Origin: Microglena sp. YARC
Taxonomy: Eukaryota > Chlorophyta > Chlorophyceae > Chlamydomonadales > Chlamydomonadaceae
DNA: 64,000 bases
Direction of reading: 5' to 3'
Assembly (NCBI GenBank): GCA_022414725.1
Contig: CM039462.1
Span: 38,987,186 to 39,051,185, forward strand
Positions 1 to 8,039 of the stretch are shown here, one piece after another; position 1 is the stretch's first letter, and the number at the start of each line of letters is the position of its first letter. The notes under the pieces were generated by a model, which made no database searches, was not told where the DNA came from, and saw only the letters and a list, made by a program, of their open reading frames with translations. The position numbers and the translations under genes are program-made.

Positions 1-700
1 AAAAACATTGAGAATATGTGTTCATTTGATCGTGTGGTGGGGACATTTCAGGGCGGGGCATTGAATGTTCCTGCCGTGTGTTCCTGCTTCCCGGAGGATT
101 TTGACTGGTTGCAGAACATACAGTCAACGGAATACTTAAATGAAACCGCTTCGTTTACGGCACACCTTGCGGTGTAACCTAATATTGTCGCGACCACCGG
201 AGGGGGACCGAGTGGTGTCTACAACAATACGAGTTTTTATTCATCAACAACAACAGAGCTGCTGTGGGCAAATGGAAGAGGTCGTCCTAGACCCATCAAT
301 TCCATGCAGTGCAGCCTTGCGAATGTGAGAGCAGAAGAGCGATCCCGGTTCTCTTGTGCGCCTTTACGTTTATTGTAAAACCTTACCCCTTAGTGGTCGC
401 AATCATCGACCTTTCGTTTTCGATTTCGTGTGACCAAAACGTTCACCACCCAACCTAAGCTTCACGTCTGCTGAACAACACTCATGCTCAATGTTGGTAT
501 CTTCATCGTGATTAGATGAGACGACGATGAGGTTTTTTTCAATATATTTGTTCCAAGTTCAGTGAAGCTCAGTGAGTGACTGAGGACTCGTACGTTATTC
601 TCTTCTACTTTATTGATTGATGCAGAGGTGACCTGGGAACATTTTACAATTTTACACTATGCGTGCACCTCTACAGAAAATGAGAATTTGTGTTAGTTGA
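1..700. other. Leading gene-poor stretch
   Basis: I see no convincing gene here. The only structure recognised is a dispersed repeat at about 80-185. The rest shows short open frames without family motifs. Confidence 0.5.
80..185 (+). repeat. Dispersed repeat copies, families 2 and 3 joined
   Basis: A part of the GCCTCCCGG-type repeat (family 3: gattttgactggttgc) runs directly into the family 2 repeat, whose end is tacagtcaacggaat followed by aaatgaaaccgcttcg and the small hairpin acaccttgcggtgt. The same pieces recur between genes across the window (about 6567, 21790, 30526, 38488, 45213, 62375). Confidence 0.75.
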
Positions 701-707
701 GTGTAAA

Positions 708-1338
708 TTATGATTGTGGTAATCCAAAAAACCTGATTTCGGTTAATATACTGTTACCATTATCCCCCGTATTATGCTCAGAATCCACACCCAGGACGAC
801 GATACCCATATCGGGCAATATACTGTTACCATTATCCCCCGTATTATGCTCAGAGTCCACACCCAGGACGACGATACCCATATCGGGCAATATCGTTTTA
901 AGTGAGCCGTCGTATTTTTCTGCGATCTTGATACCATTTTCTTTACGAGGCTTCTTACAAGTCTTCTTCAGATCTGAGACAAGGACATGTACTGTCTTGC
1001 TGTACTGCATGCTCAAGGAGACTCCGTCAGTACAGATGCTGTAGTCGAAAACCCACCCATTCTTGACAGGTGGTTTTCTGAAGAAGGAACCTGCGACTGT
1101 TTTTCGGGCGTTCACAAGCGTGTCATACAAACCCTTTTTTTTAGTGAGAGTTCCACCTATGTGATGACAGTGGTGTGTGCAGTAAGAAAGCGTGGTACCC
1201 GTTCGATTCAACAAATTTGTTGACCATTATCCGTTCGACGTCCTGGTGCACCCATTCGCCGGGATTGCCGTTCAAAGCGTACCCAAAGGAAAAGAATTTG
1301 GCAGGGTGTGTGGTGGTGTCGTGCAAAGACTGTAGCAT
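708..1338 (-). pseudogene. Divergent Fanzor-like relic
   Basis: Two overlapping minus-strand reading frames carry pieces resembling the middle of a Fanzor (TnpB-like RNA-guided nuclease). One is a TDG motif preceded by aromatic residues (FDYSICTDG), matching FGYRIVTDG of the better copy at 45.3-47.7 kb. The other is a VVLGVD segment where the RuvC-I aspartate is expected. No full ORF survives. The segment GIVVLGVDSEHNTGDNG lies inside a 24-residue in-frame duplication. The piece sits beside a transposase-end sequence at 1370-1485 in the same order and orientation as in the complete element, which supports the identification. Similarity is weak, so an unrelated protein remains possible. Confidence 0.5.
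748..891. repeat. 72-bp tandem duplication
   Basis: Two almost identical 72-bp copies lie head to tail, starting at atactgttaccattatccc (748 and 820) with one or two mismatches. They duplicate 24 codons of the Fanzor-like relic in frame, around its presumed RuvC-I segment. Confidence 0.85.
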
Positions 1339-1369
1339 CCGTGATCAACTGTATTACAAACAATGGGCG

Positions 1370-1485
1370 TTCCTCAGACTCTCCTCAAAAAATATTTGTT
1401 GTGAACCACGGACATGTATCTGGTTTCAGGGGATATCATTCAAATTATCCAGATAGAGTGTCCAAAATTATTTGAGAACAAACTG
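1370..1485 (-). mobile_element. IS630/Tc1-Fanzor transposon end relic
   Basis: This segment closely matches the transposase-side end of the complete element (48545-48657), including the caaaaaatatttgt tract, ccacggac, ggatatcattcaaatt and the terminal repeat tttgagaacaaactg followed by TA. The transposase body is missing between it and the Fanzor-like relic at 708-1338. Confidence 0.8.
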
Positions 1486-1509
1486 TAACATTATTGACCC
1501 CTCCATTGG

Positions 1510-2259
1510 TCACGACGCTGAGAGCACAGCTGCAGCAGCGTCTGCCTCTGCTTCCACTTTGTTGTTACCAGACCCCGTACCGAGGATGACACCGTAGATG
1601 TCCCGGATGGTCGTAGTAGTGACGCGCGTTGTTGCGTTGCTATTCTCAGAAACGGTCTGGAATGTCGGAATGTAACCATACTTCTGGCGGTAAAAGGTGT
1701 TAAGGTCGTGCTTCGCGCTGCGTTTGTTGATGATAACCTCTGCGAATCCACGTACTTCTCAATGAAGCCTACGAGCCACGCACTCACCGACGTCGAACCC
1801 CATATCCAAAAACATCGCGCCAAGAAATGCCTCGAACACGTCCTCCAGGACCTTCTTGTCAGTAGTCGTCTCTTTGTCAGCAATAATGTGTTCAGAGGGC
1901 GGTTTGAACCTGGCCACGATCCTACGAACGAATTCACCGAATGGAGTGTGATTCGCCGCGAGTCGCGAAAGCATCGCGCCGCTAACCAACTTGGAGCGGA
2001 CGCTCGTCAGGAACCCCTCGTCCTCCGAGGGGTAGCGAATGTACAAGTAAGACGTGATAACTGCACTAAGCACCGAATCTCCGAGAAACTCTAGACGCTC
2101 ATAGCAAGTGTGGCGGTTCACCCAACGGGGTGTGAATGCTGCAACGAACACAGACATATCTTGTACGTTCTTGAGCACAACACCAGGAGGAACGTGCATG
2201 CTCACGATAGTATCGATCTCCGACGAAGATATCACGGATTGTTGTTCCGGCTTCTTCAT
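1510..2259 (-). pseudogene. Ribonuclease III, frameshifted
   Basis: RNase III cuts double-stranded RNA. The first 170 codons are intact and carry the signature ERLEFLGDSV, the following VRSKLV segment, and the second catalytic helix KVLEDVFEAFLGA. After GFDVGEC the frame is lost: WLVGFIEKYVDS continues in another frame, then EVIINKRS returns to the first and runs through a dsRNA-binding-like tail (DLNTFYRQKYGY to AAAAVLS) to a stop at 1510. Two compensating single-base indels explain this; restored, the protein would be about 249 residues, normal for the family. The start chosen is the ATG at 2259, though in-frame ATGs exist upstream near 2340. It diverges from the metacaspase gene. Family assignment is firm; whether the gene is dead or mis-sequenced is not. 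Confidence 0.85.
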
Positions 2260-2450
2260 TATATTTCCAGATTTGTTAGACAAATTTGCGAACCAATGGA
2301 TTTCCCCTCGTTTCTCTTTACACTGTATTCTCAACAACATACACATGTTGTGTGTGCTAGTGTTGTCACAAGATAATTTGAGTGAAGACACATGTATATT
2401 TCATTTTGTTCTCATGTTAATGTACGAACACGGACACACAACACAACACA

Positions 2451-3227
2451 ATGAATCGAAGAGCTTTACTGTTTGGATTGAACTACGAAGGAACGACCGC
2501 ATCCCTGAAAGGATGCGAGAACGATGCGCACAACATGGCGGAGTTCCTCATGCGTCAACACAAGTTCAAGTGCGACGTCCGGATCGGTGCAGCCGCGACT
2601 ACCGCATCTGCCATACTGGACGCGCTAGTCGACCTTGCAACAGACTCCTACGACGAGGATCTTGACACCGTCTGGATCCATTACTCCGGTCACGGCACAA
2701 ACATCGCCGGGTTCTCAGAAAACGAGCTCGACGGATTCGACGAGTGTCTCGTCCCAAGCGATTTCCGCCTGATTCCAGACGACTACATCTCAAAAGTCCT
2801 TTACTACTTCAATCCACGTACGAGTATCGTTTTCGTGGCCGACTGCTGTCACTCAGGAACCATCTCCGACCTCCCGTTCACGTGGACAGACTTGATCAAC
2901 GAGAGAAGTGCGCCGCTTGTGGAGAACAAGAACAAGAATGAACATGGAAGAGGGCGAAGGATCCTCTTCATAAGCGGATGTCGAGACGACCATACGTCCG
3001 CAGATGCCCTCCTGCAGGACCCCATGGATATATGTAGCACGAGCAAGGATTACTCAGGAGCTATGACGACATACTTGCTACAAGCGTTGAAAAATGATCC
3101 AACGCTGTACAACAACGTGTTTAAACTTGTGCGCACCATGGGCGATCATCTAGAGAGGGACGGATTCTCCCATCACCCGCGACTCGCATCATGTCACGAC
3201 ATACGCGCATCGCCCACATTGTTCTGA
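2451..3227 (+). CDS. Metacaspase (C14 caspase-like protease)
   Basis: An intact 258-residue protein of the metacaspase family, cysteine proteases that cleave after Arg or Lys and act in stress and cell death pathways of algae and protists. The p20-like core shows an early FGLNYEGT strand with CENDA (residues 7-30), the catalytic histidine in HYSGHGT near residue 81, and the catalytic cysteine in DCCHSG near residues 131-134. A DxxH-type C-terminal half follows with no prodomain or long linker, so it is a compact form. It starts about 190 bp from the divergent RNase III start, and its stop abuts the stop of the convergent gene at 3228. Cleavage of viral or host proteins is inferred; the fold and dyad are seen directly. 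Confidence 0.93.
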   Translation: MNRRALLFGLNYEGTTASLKGCENDAHNMAEFLMRQHKFKCDVRIGAAATTASAILDALVDLATDSYDEDLDTVWIHYSGHGTNIAGFSENELDGFDECLVPSDFRLIPDDYISKVLYYFNPRTSIVFVADCCHSGTISDLPFTWTDLINERSAPLVENKNKNEHGRGRRILFISGCRDDHTSADALLQDPMDICSTSKDYSGAMTTYLLQALKNDPTLYNNVFKLVRTMGDHLERDGFSHHPRLASCHDIRASPTLF

Positions 3228-3680
3228 TTAAGAAGTCACCTGGTCGACGTGACCATAGCGAGATGGGAACAACGCCTTCCACACAATGTCTGCTATTGTA
3301 CGCATTCCAATGCTCAGCGGCGTGTTCTGGTGTGGAACACCACCGTACGAATGTTGTTGCGCGCCCAAGAAGGAAGAGGTTGCCCCAGCGTTATCACCAG
3401 TGGACATGGCAAACCCGCAATGGAGAACGCTGTCCATGACATGCTTCACGACATGGTTGCCAGCCGTCTCCACGATCGAGAGGATGCTCGTCACGTGCAT
3501 GCAAATAGGCGATTGATTGAAGAAAATGATCCGAATCAAGTCGCTCCGACAGTACCGGTAGTACTGAAGCTGTAACAAGCGGTGCGCAAAGTACATGACC
3601 ATACCGATGATGACAGTCGATGCAATCGAGTGAGCGGAGTGAATAAGACGACTAATAAGCGTGCTAACATATTTTTTCAT
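3228..3680 (-). CDS. Putative membrane protein, 150 aa
   Basis: Unrecognised protein with an N-terminal hydrophobic segment (about residues 12-37, IASTVIIGMVMYFAH), suggesting a membrane anchor or signal anchor. The C-terminal half is soluble, rich in Ser, Gly and His, with no motif I can name. The stop codons of this gene and the metacaspase are directly adjacent, so the two transcripts converge without a spacer. No frameshift is apparent. Confidence 0.65.
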   Translation of the reverse strand: MKKYVSTLISRLIHSAHSIASTVIIGMVMYFAHRLLQLQYYRYCRSDLIRIIFFNQSPICMHVTSILSIVETAGNHVVKHVMDSVLHCGFAMSTGDNAGATSSFLGAQQHSYGGVPHQNTPLSIGMRTIADIVWKALFPSRYGHVDQVTS

Positions 3681-4120
3681 CTAAGATGCAAACAAAAAAA
3701 ATAAACAACACACGACGATACAACACAGGGAGAATGAACAAAGTGATACAATCCAGATTGCAAAATCAGGCTTTACACTCTATCTTCTGCAATGAAAATA
3801 CTAATCCTGCCTATTTTGCCTGAAACATGGTATGGATGAATTGTGAAAAGATAGCGAGTTTCAGGAGGCTCTAAATCCTGAAATTTTACATTATGTACGA
3901 GTCTTGCGTTCAACTGTCTTTCGTATGAAGGCGGAGTGCTGTATCGTTGCCGCCACCAGGACAGAATGGGCTTTTCTGCCTCCCGTAGGATTTTGACTGG
4001 TTGCGAAACATGGTCTTGAGCGGATTTGTGATTCCTCTGTGCTGATATCTCAGGCTAGCGAGTCGTCCCGGAGGCTCAAAATTATGAGTAGAAATTTCAA
4101 AAAAACAGATATAGATGGTT
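3681..4120. other. Intergenic, holds dispersed repeat
   Basis: No gene recognised. A family 3 repeat copy lies at about 3948-4060 (tctgcctcccgtaggattttg, ggttgcgaaacatggtcttg, gtgattcctctgtgctgata), nearly identical to the copy at 7727. Confidence 0.6.
3948..4060 (+). repeat. Dispersed repeat, family 3
   Basis: Shares more than 80 bp with the copy at 7727-7810 and, in reverse, with 27400-27486 and 21875-21960. It appears to be one arm of the TA-flanked MITE seen complete at 27347-27486. Confidence 0.75.
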
Positions 4121-5059
4121 TTAAACAAGCATGTACGACCCATCATCCCAATATTGAGACTGTTTACGTTTTTCTTCTTGTTTTTGTTGTGTCTTCTTGC
4201 TGAGGTCATTATGCATTTCTTGTCGTATAATATCTTCGACCGGTTTGTCATCTTTCTTTGACATTTCAAGGATTTCGTCAACCTTATTTTCCTCATTTTT
4301 GATGTTTTCTACTTTCTGTGAAATGGTATCGTTTCTCTTGGCCTCCACCTTGGATTTGACGAATTCTGTCTTGTGGTCTTCAGATATCGTCGTGACCATA
4401 CCGAATATAGACTTGTTCAAAAAGTATTCAAGCAGGACAAAGCAAAGCAGTATAGTGAGCATCCACATGATCAACGTCCCCATGATACCGAATATGATCG
4501 AGATGATCTTCACACCGAGGGCTTTTCTCACGAAGGAAATATTGTTTATGAAATCGAACAATGGGATGATAATGGAGTTGAGCAGTTTCTTTACTGCGTC
4601 GTTGGTAGCCACGGCGATAGAGAATCCGGCGGCAGCGACGATGATCTTGTTGCTGAAAATGAACTTCTGGAGGTCGAAGTAAACCTTAATGAAAACATTC
4701 CTCTGTGCTTCGCTCATCGTGCACTCATACAACAGTGTTTTCAAATAATTTTGACAAATTATGATTTTCAAGCATTGCTTGCCTTTATTACACATTGACC
4801 CCCTCGAGGGCCACGTGTCATTGACGGGCTTGCCGACGACATTGGCCTTGACAGTATTGGGTCTTTTCCGTTTCTTAAAAGTTAGACCTTGTCGGGAGCC
4901 TGTTGATGAACAGGTACCCAAGTAGTTCGATGTGATCATCTCGGTCAGGTGGGCCTTGAGCTCCTCATGGACAGGTGTCTGAAACGAGGCAACTGTTGCA
5001 ACCTTCTTGAACTCGTCTTTGACGACCAAGGGAAACGTCGCTGTGAACGTGAATGGCAT
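4121..5059 (-). CDS. MscL-like membrane protein with N-terminal extension
   Basis: The ORF runs open from 5149; the ATG at 5059 (MPFTFTATF) is preferred, giving 312 residues. The N-terminal 110 residues are not recognised. The middle, from an internal ATG near 4717 (MSEAQRNVF), contains a pattern like large-conductance mechanosensitive channel proteins of NCLDVs: a short amphipathic FDLQKFIFSNK, a hydrophobic helix IIVAAAGFSIAVATNDAVKK, the loop SIIIPLFDF, and a second long helix around MWMLTILLCFVLLEYF. A charged, Lys/Glu-rich cytoplasmic tail follows. Such proteins would gate pores in a membrane under tension; here the function is inferred. It is divergent from the SAP-domain gene with a short shared promoter region (5060-5180). 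Two fused or overlapping genes are possible. Confidence 0.6.
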   Translation of the reverse strand: MPFTFTATFPLVVKDEFKKVATVASFQTPVHEELKAHLTEMITSNYLGTCSSTGSRQGLTFKKRKRPNTVKANVVGKPVNDTWPSRGSMCNKGKQCLKIIICQNYLKTLLYECTMSEAQRNVFIKVYFDLQKFIFSNKIIVAAAGFSIAVATNDAVKKLLNSIIIPLFDFINNISFVRKALGVKIISIIFGIMGTLIMWMLTILLCFVLLEYFLNKSIFGMVTTISEDHKTEFVKSKVEAKRNDTISQKVENIKNEENKVDEILEMSKKDDKPVEDIIRQEMHNDLSKKTQQKQEEKRKQSQYWDDGSYMLV

Positions 5060-5180
5060 TTTGTGGTATACAATTTTTATAAAAATGTCACACAACATGT
5101 CCAAGTCTTTAGTTGTTGTATAAAGTGTAGTTGAACACGTTATACACATAGAACACGTTTTGATTCCATGTTAACAAAAC

Positions 5181-6518
5181 ATGGAACTGCTCCCTGAAGG
5201 CCCCCTCTACATCATCGCGTCTCATATCTCAAAGAGCGATGCTAAGTACCGTCGCTTATGCGATGTCTCAAAGGACGCCGCGAGCCTCATGTTGGTGGGC
5301 AACTTAGCGTTCGCCGGGCTTAGTCTTGCTTTGCAAGAGAAGTTGGAGCCCGATGGACTCCTCGTGAACGATGCAGCGTTCGAGAGGATGCGTATTACAG
5401 ATGAGGGTCTTACAGAGACAAGCAAGGTGAATGTGCTCAAGAAGGCGTGTCTCGATCGTGGCCTGAGGGTTTCCGGTGTCAAAGCCGCATTGTGGAGGAG
5501 GTTGAAAGAGGCTGAAGATGTCTCTCGACCCCCTAGCGGGTGCATCTTGTCTGCCAAATTTCGTTCCGAAATGAGGGCTATGCGCTACGCTCGCATCTGT
5601 GTGTCGAAGGCCAAGTCTGAGTATCGCGTAACCGAGAGGGACCTCTCGACGCTGCGTTGCGAACTCGTTTACAAATCAACGACACCCAAGCTTCTTTACA
5701 GTGTCCGCGACGTGGCTCGTGTTGCGCTCGAGAAGCAGGAGACATCCCCACTAACTTCGAATGATCGAAGAGAGAATCGCGAGGTATTGTTGTCGAGTAC
5801 ATTGGCGGAGTTGTCCATTGTGGACTCGCGCGTGTTTTCAGAATTTTATTTTGCGGCGAGCATGGCCCGTGACGCTTACGTGAATTCCGGGAGAGGTGGG
5901 GGGGTCGCGAGGGCTACCGCGACCATCATTGGGGCGAGCAATCGCATGCTCACTCTCGAGCGCGCCTTGAAAGAGCGTGGGTGCAATCTTCGTACGGATT
6001 CGCGTTTGTGCTGCTCCTTCATTGACCTGGCCGTGGGAAACCCGGTGGACATCGCCAATTCGATGCACGAGATGCGGTTTTTATTCGACCACACCGAGTA
6101 CAAGCTTATTCTGGACAACAAGTGGAGAGACGCCCTCTTAGAGATAGACTCCAGGGATGAAGATGAAGATGAAGATGATGATGAAGACGATAAAGACTAC
6201 TACATCGATCCTAATAAGATGTGTGAGTCTGCCAAATCGGACGCCATCAAGCGGTGGGCCGAGATACACGACCCTGACGAGGTCCCTGACATGCCTGAAA
6301 GCCTGCGTGAAACTGTATTTTGTCTGAAGTCGGAGTGTATCGTTGCCGCCGCAAAGAAAGCGTGGCGTGCTCGACAGCCTCAAATTCCTTTCCGTGCCCT
6401 CAATTATCTGGAGAAGGAGTTCGAAAAGATCCAACAACGCACTCGAGACGCAGAGTCCCTCGCAGCCCTGAAATCCACCCTTGAAGGTGCAGAGACGGTA
6501 CTGTTTGCGCATGTGTAG
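5181..6518 (+). CDS. F-box-like / SAP-domain protein
   Basis: Intact 445-residue protein. Residues 1-40 (LLPEGPLYIIASHI, then RRLCDVSKDA) look like an F-box-type helical region. Residues 86-108 (LKKACLDRGLRVSGVK and on) match the SAP motif, a helix-turn-helix that binds AT-rich DNA or RNA. A run of acidic residues (DEDEDEDDDEDD) lies near residue 325. The rest is helical with no motif I recognise. SAP domains usually tether proteins to chromatin or nucleic acid, and an F-box would recruit a Skp1-Cullin ubiquitin ligase, so a substrate adaptor is one possible role. That combination is inference; the SAP motif is the firmer call. Confidence 0.65.
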   Translation: MELLPEGPLYIIASHISKSDAKYRRLCDVSKDAASLMLVGNLAFAGLSLALQEKLEPDGLLVNDAAFERMRITDEGLTETSKVNVLKKACLDRGLRVSGVKAALWRRLKEAEDVSRPPSGCILSAKFRSEMRAMRYARICVSKAKSEYRVTERDLSTLRCELVYKSTTPKLLYSVRDVARVALEKQETSPLTSNDRRENREVLLSSTLAELSIVDSRVFSEFYFAASMARDAYVNSGRGGGVARATATIIGASNRMLTLERALKERGCNLRTDSRLCCSFIDLAVGNPVDIANSMHEMRFLFDHTEYKLILDNKWRDALLEIDSRDEDEDEDDDEDDKDYYIDPNKMCESAKSDAIKRWAEIHDPDEVPDMPESLRETVFCLKSECIVAAAKKAWRARQPQIPFRALNYLEKEFEKIQQRTRDAESLAALKSTLEGAETVLFAHV

Positions 6519-6836
6519 GATTCGCGCAATGCAGAGTCATGAGGATTCGTGGAGGATCAAATTATCTACAGTCAACATAATACTAAAATGAAACCGATTC
6601 GTGTACGGGGCACACCTTACGGTGTAACCTAATTTTATAAATTTGGCGTTAATAATGGTCGCTGACTTGGGTGTGTCCCACTTATTTGATCACATCACAA
6701 TGTATCTTTTGTATTCGCTGATCGGAATTGTTGTAGGGTTACTTACGGTGTTGCAGTGTTAACGAGAATATCGTGGTTCTTTTTTAGATCACGGCTCTCC
6801 ATCTTGCAGACTCCGTATCGTTCTTTTGTCGGTACG
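6519..6836. other. Intergenic with family 2 repeat
   Basis: No gene seen. A family 2 repeat lies at about 6567-6635: ctacagtcaacataatac, aaatgaaaccgattcgtgta and the hairpin acaccttacggtgt. Confidence 0.6.
6567..6635 (+). repeat. Dispersed repeat, family 2
   Basis: Copy of the tacagtcaacggaa...gaaaccgcttcgtgtacggcac repeat ending in the perfect small stem ACACC-ttac-GGTGT. It follows the stop of the SAP gene by about 50 bp, so a role at transcript 3' ends is conceivable, but other copies are not so placed. Confidence 0.75.
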
Positions 6837-7672
6837 TTAGAGAGTGTCCATTGAAGGACCAGTCGCACTTAAGCGATCGCCTCTTCCCCTGTATGTTTCA
6901 AACACCTTGTAAGGATCGAATCTGTGTCCTTCTTCCGGATTGCTCAAATAGCCTCGTTGGTTGGAGACAAGGTTGCATTGACCTATTTTCTGGTCGTTTG
7001 AGTAGTGCGTGTGTCCGTGCACCCACAGTTTCACCGGGGTCCTCTTGATGAGATGGTGCAGGTCCGTTGCGAAGGCGCTGTTCAGCAAGCTCCCTCTCGT
7101 CTTGGGGTGACTGGTTCCTTGAAAGCTCGGCGCGTGGTGAGTGACGACGACAAGATCGACGCCATCGGTTTCCGCGCGAGAGATTTCGCCATCGAGCCAG
7201 CGAACGTCCTCGATGTGGACGGCGTTTGTTCTTCGCACTGTGAAGCCGGAAATCATGCGGTAGTCGTCAAGAAGCACTGCACGTGTATTGCGTCCTTATC
7301 GGGGACGTGAGACCACAGCGTGGTTCCCAAAATCCTTACTTTGGTATTATTGGTATTTTGGATTTGCAAATCGTGCGCTGAACGATTAAGAAAGTGGACG
7401 TTGGCGGGAAGGTCGCGGTCGATCAGCAGTGTCACGGAGGCAATACAGTCTTCGAGAGTGCCCATTCCGTACGCCTCGTGGTTACCCATCACGACGAACA
7501 CCTGCTCGAATAGCTGAGAGCAGTGCTCTAGGAATGCGACGTACTCGCTGTCAGACGGACTGCCCACATCTCCGGCCAGAACCAGGAGCGGCGCCTCGAT
7601 TTTCGCAGGGTCGAGGCGAAACCCGGGAAAGTGCTCGAGGTGAAGATCGGACAAGACGTGAAAAGATGGCAT
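6837..7672 (-). pseudogene. Calcineurin-like metallophosphoesterase, one frameshift
   Basis: The two halves of a metal-dependent phosphoesterase lie in different frames. The N-terminal half starts at ATG 7672 (MPSFHVLSDLHLEH) and has the metal ligands SDLH, GDVG and GNHE. The C-terminal half has THHAPS and the HGHTH motif. The frame changes near 7277, where AIHVQ should lead into the LLDDYRMI segment. Restored length is near 278 residues, normal for small members of the family, which hydrolyse phosphomonoesters or diesters of nucleotides, RNA or proteins. The substrate cannot be told from sequence. All five motif blocks are intact, so a sequencing error is as likely as gene death. Confidence 0.85.
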
Positions 7673-7726
7673 ATCTATTTTTATGTACACAATTTATAAA
7701 TGGTTGTTGTGTCTACTTAAGTAGTT

Positions 7727-7812
7727 AATGGGCATTCCTGCCTCCCGGCCGATTTTGACTGGTTGCGAAACATGGTCTTGAGCGGATTTGTGATTCCTCC
7801 GTGCTGATATTA
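7727..7812 (+). repeat. Dispersed repeat, family 3
   Basis: TA is followed by atgggcattcctgcctcccg, gattttgactggttgcgaaa and the tail gatttgtgattcctccgtgc. It matches one arm of the MITE at 27347-27486. Confidence 0.8.
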
Positions 7813-7998
7813 TGCAGACATATGTTTTAGAGGTTGTTTGAAACCGTTGGTGAGAGGAAAACAATTGTCGTCGCATACGGTTCTTATTTTGGAAAGATAT
7901 GTCGTCGGATCTTGTGGACACACAAGTACTCAGGCAGTCGTCACAGGCGTGTCATTCGGATTTGCATTCTCTTTTTTCAACGTATAAATATAGGGACA

Positions 7999-8033
7999 GT
8001 TAAGAGTGTCCCAAAAAGATTTTAGAACAACTG
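7999..8033. mobile_element. Transposon terminal-repeat relic
   Basis: The stretch gagtgtcccaaaaag...tagaacaactgta resembles the transposase-side end of the IS630-Fanzor element (gagtgtcccaaaattatttg, agaacaactgta), including the final CTG-TA. No internal element sequence is recognised beside it. Confidence 0.6.
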
Positions 8034-8039
8034 TATACA

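Noticed and set aside
6567..6635. ACACC-ttac-GGTGT hairpin as a transcription terminator or polyadenylation hairpin
   Set aside because: It always travels with the family 2 repeat, including in reverse orientation and upstream of genes, so it is better explained as part of a mobile repeat.
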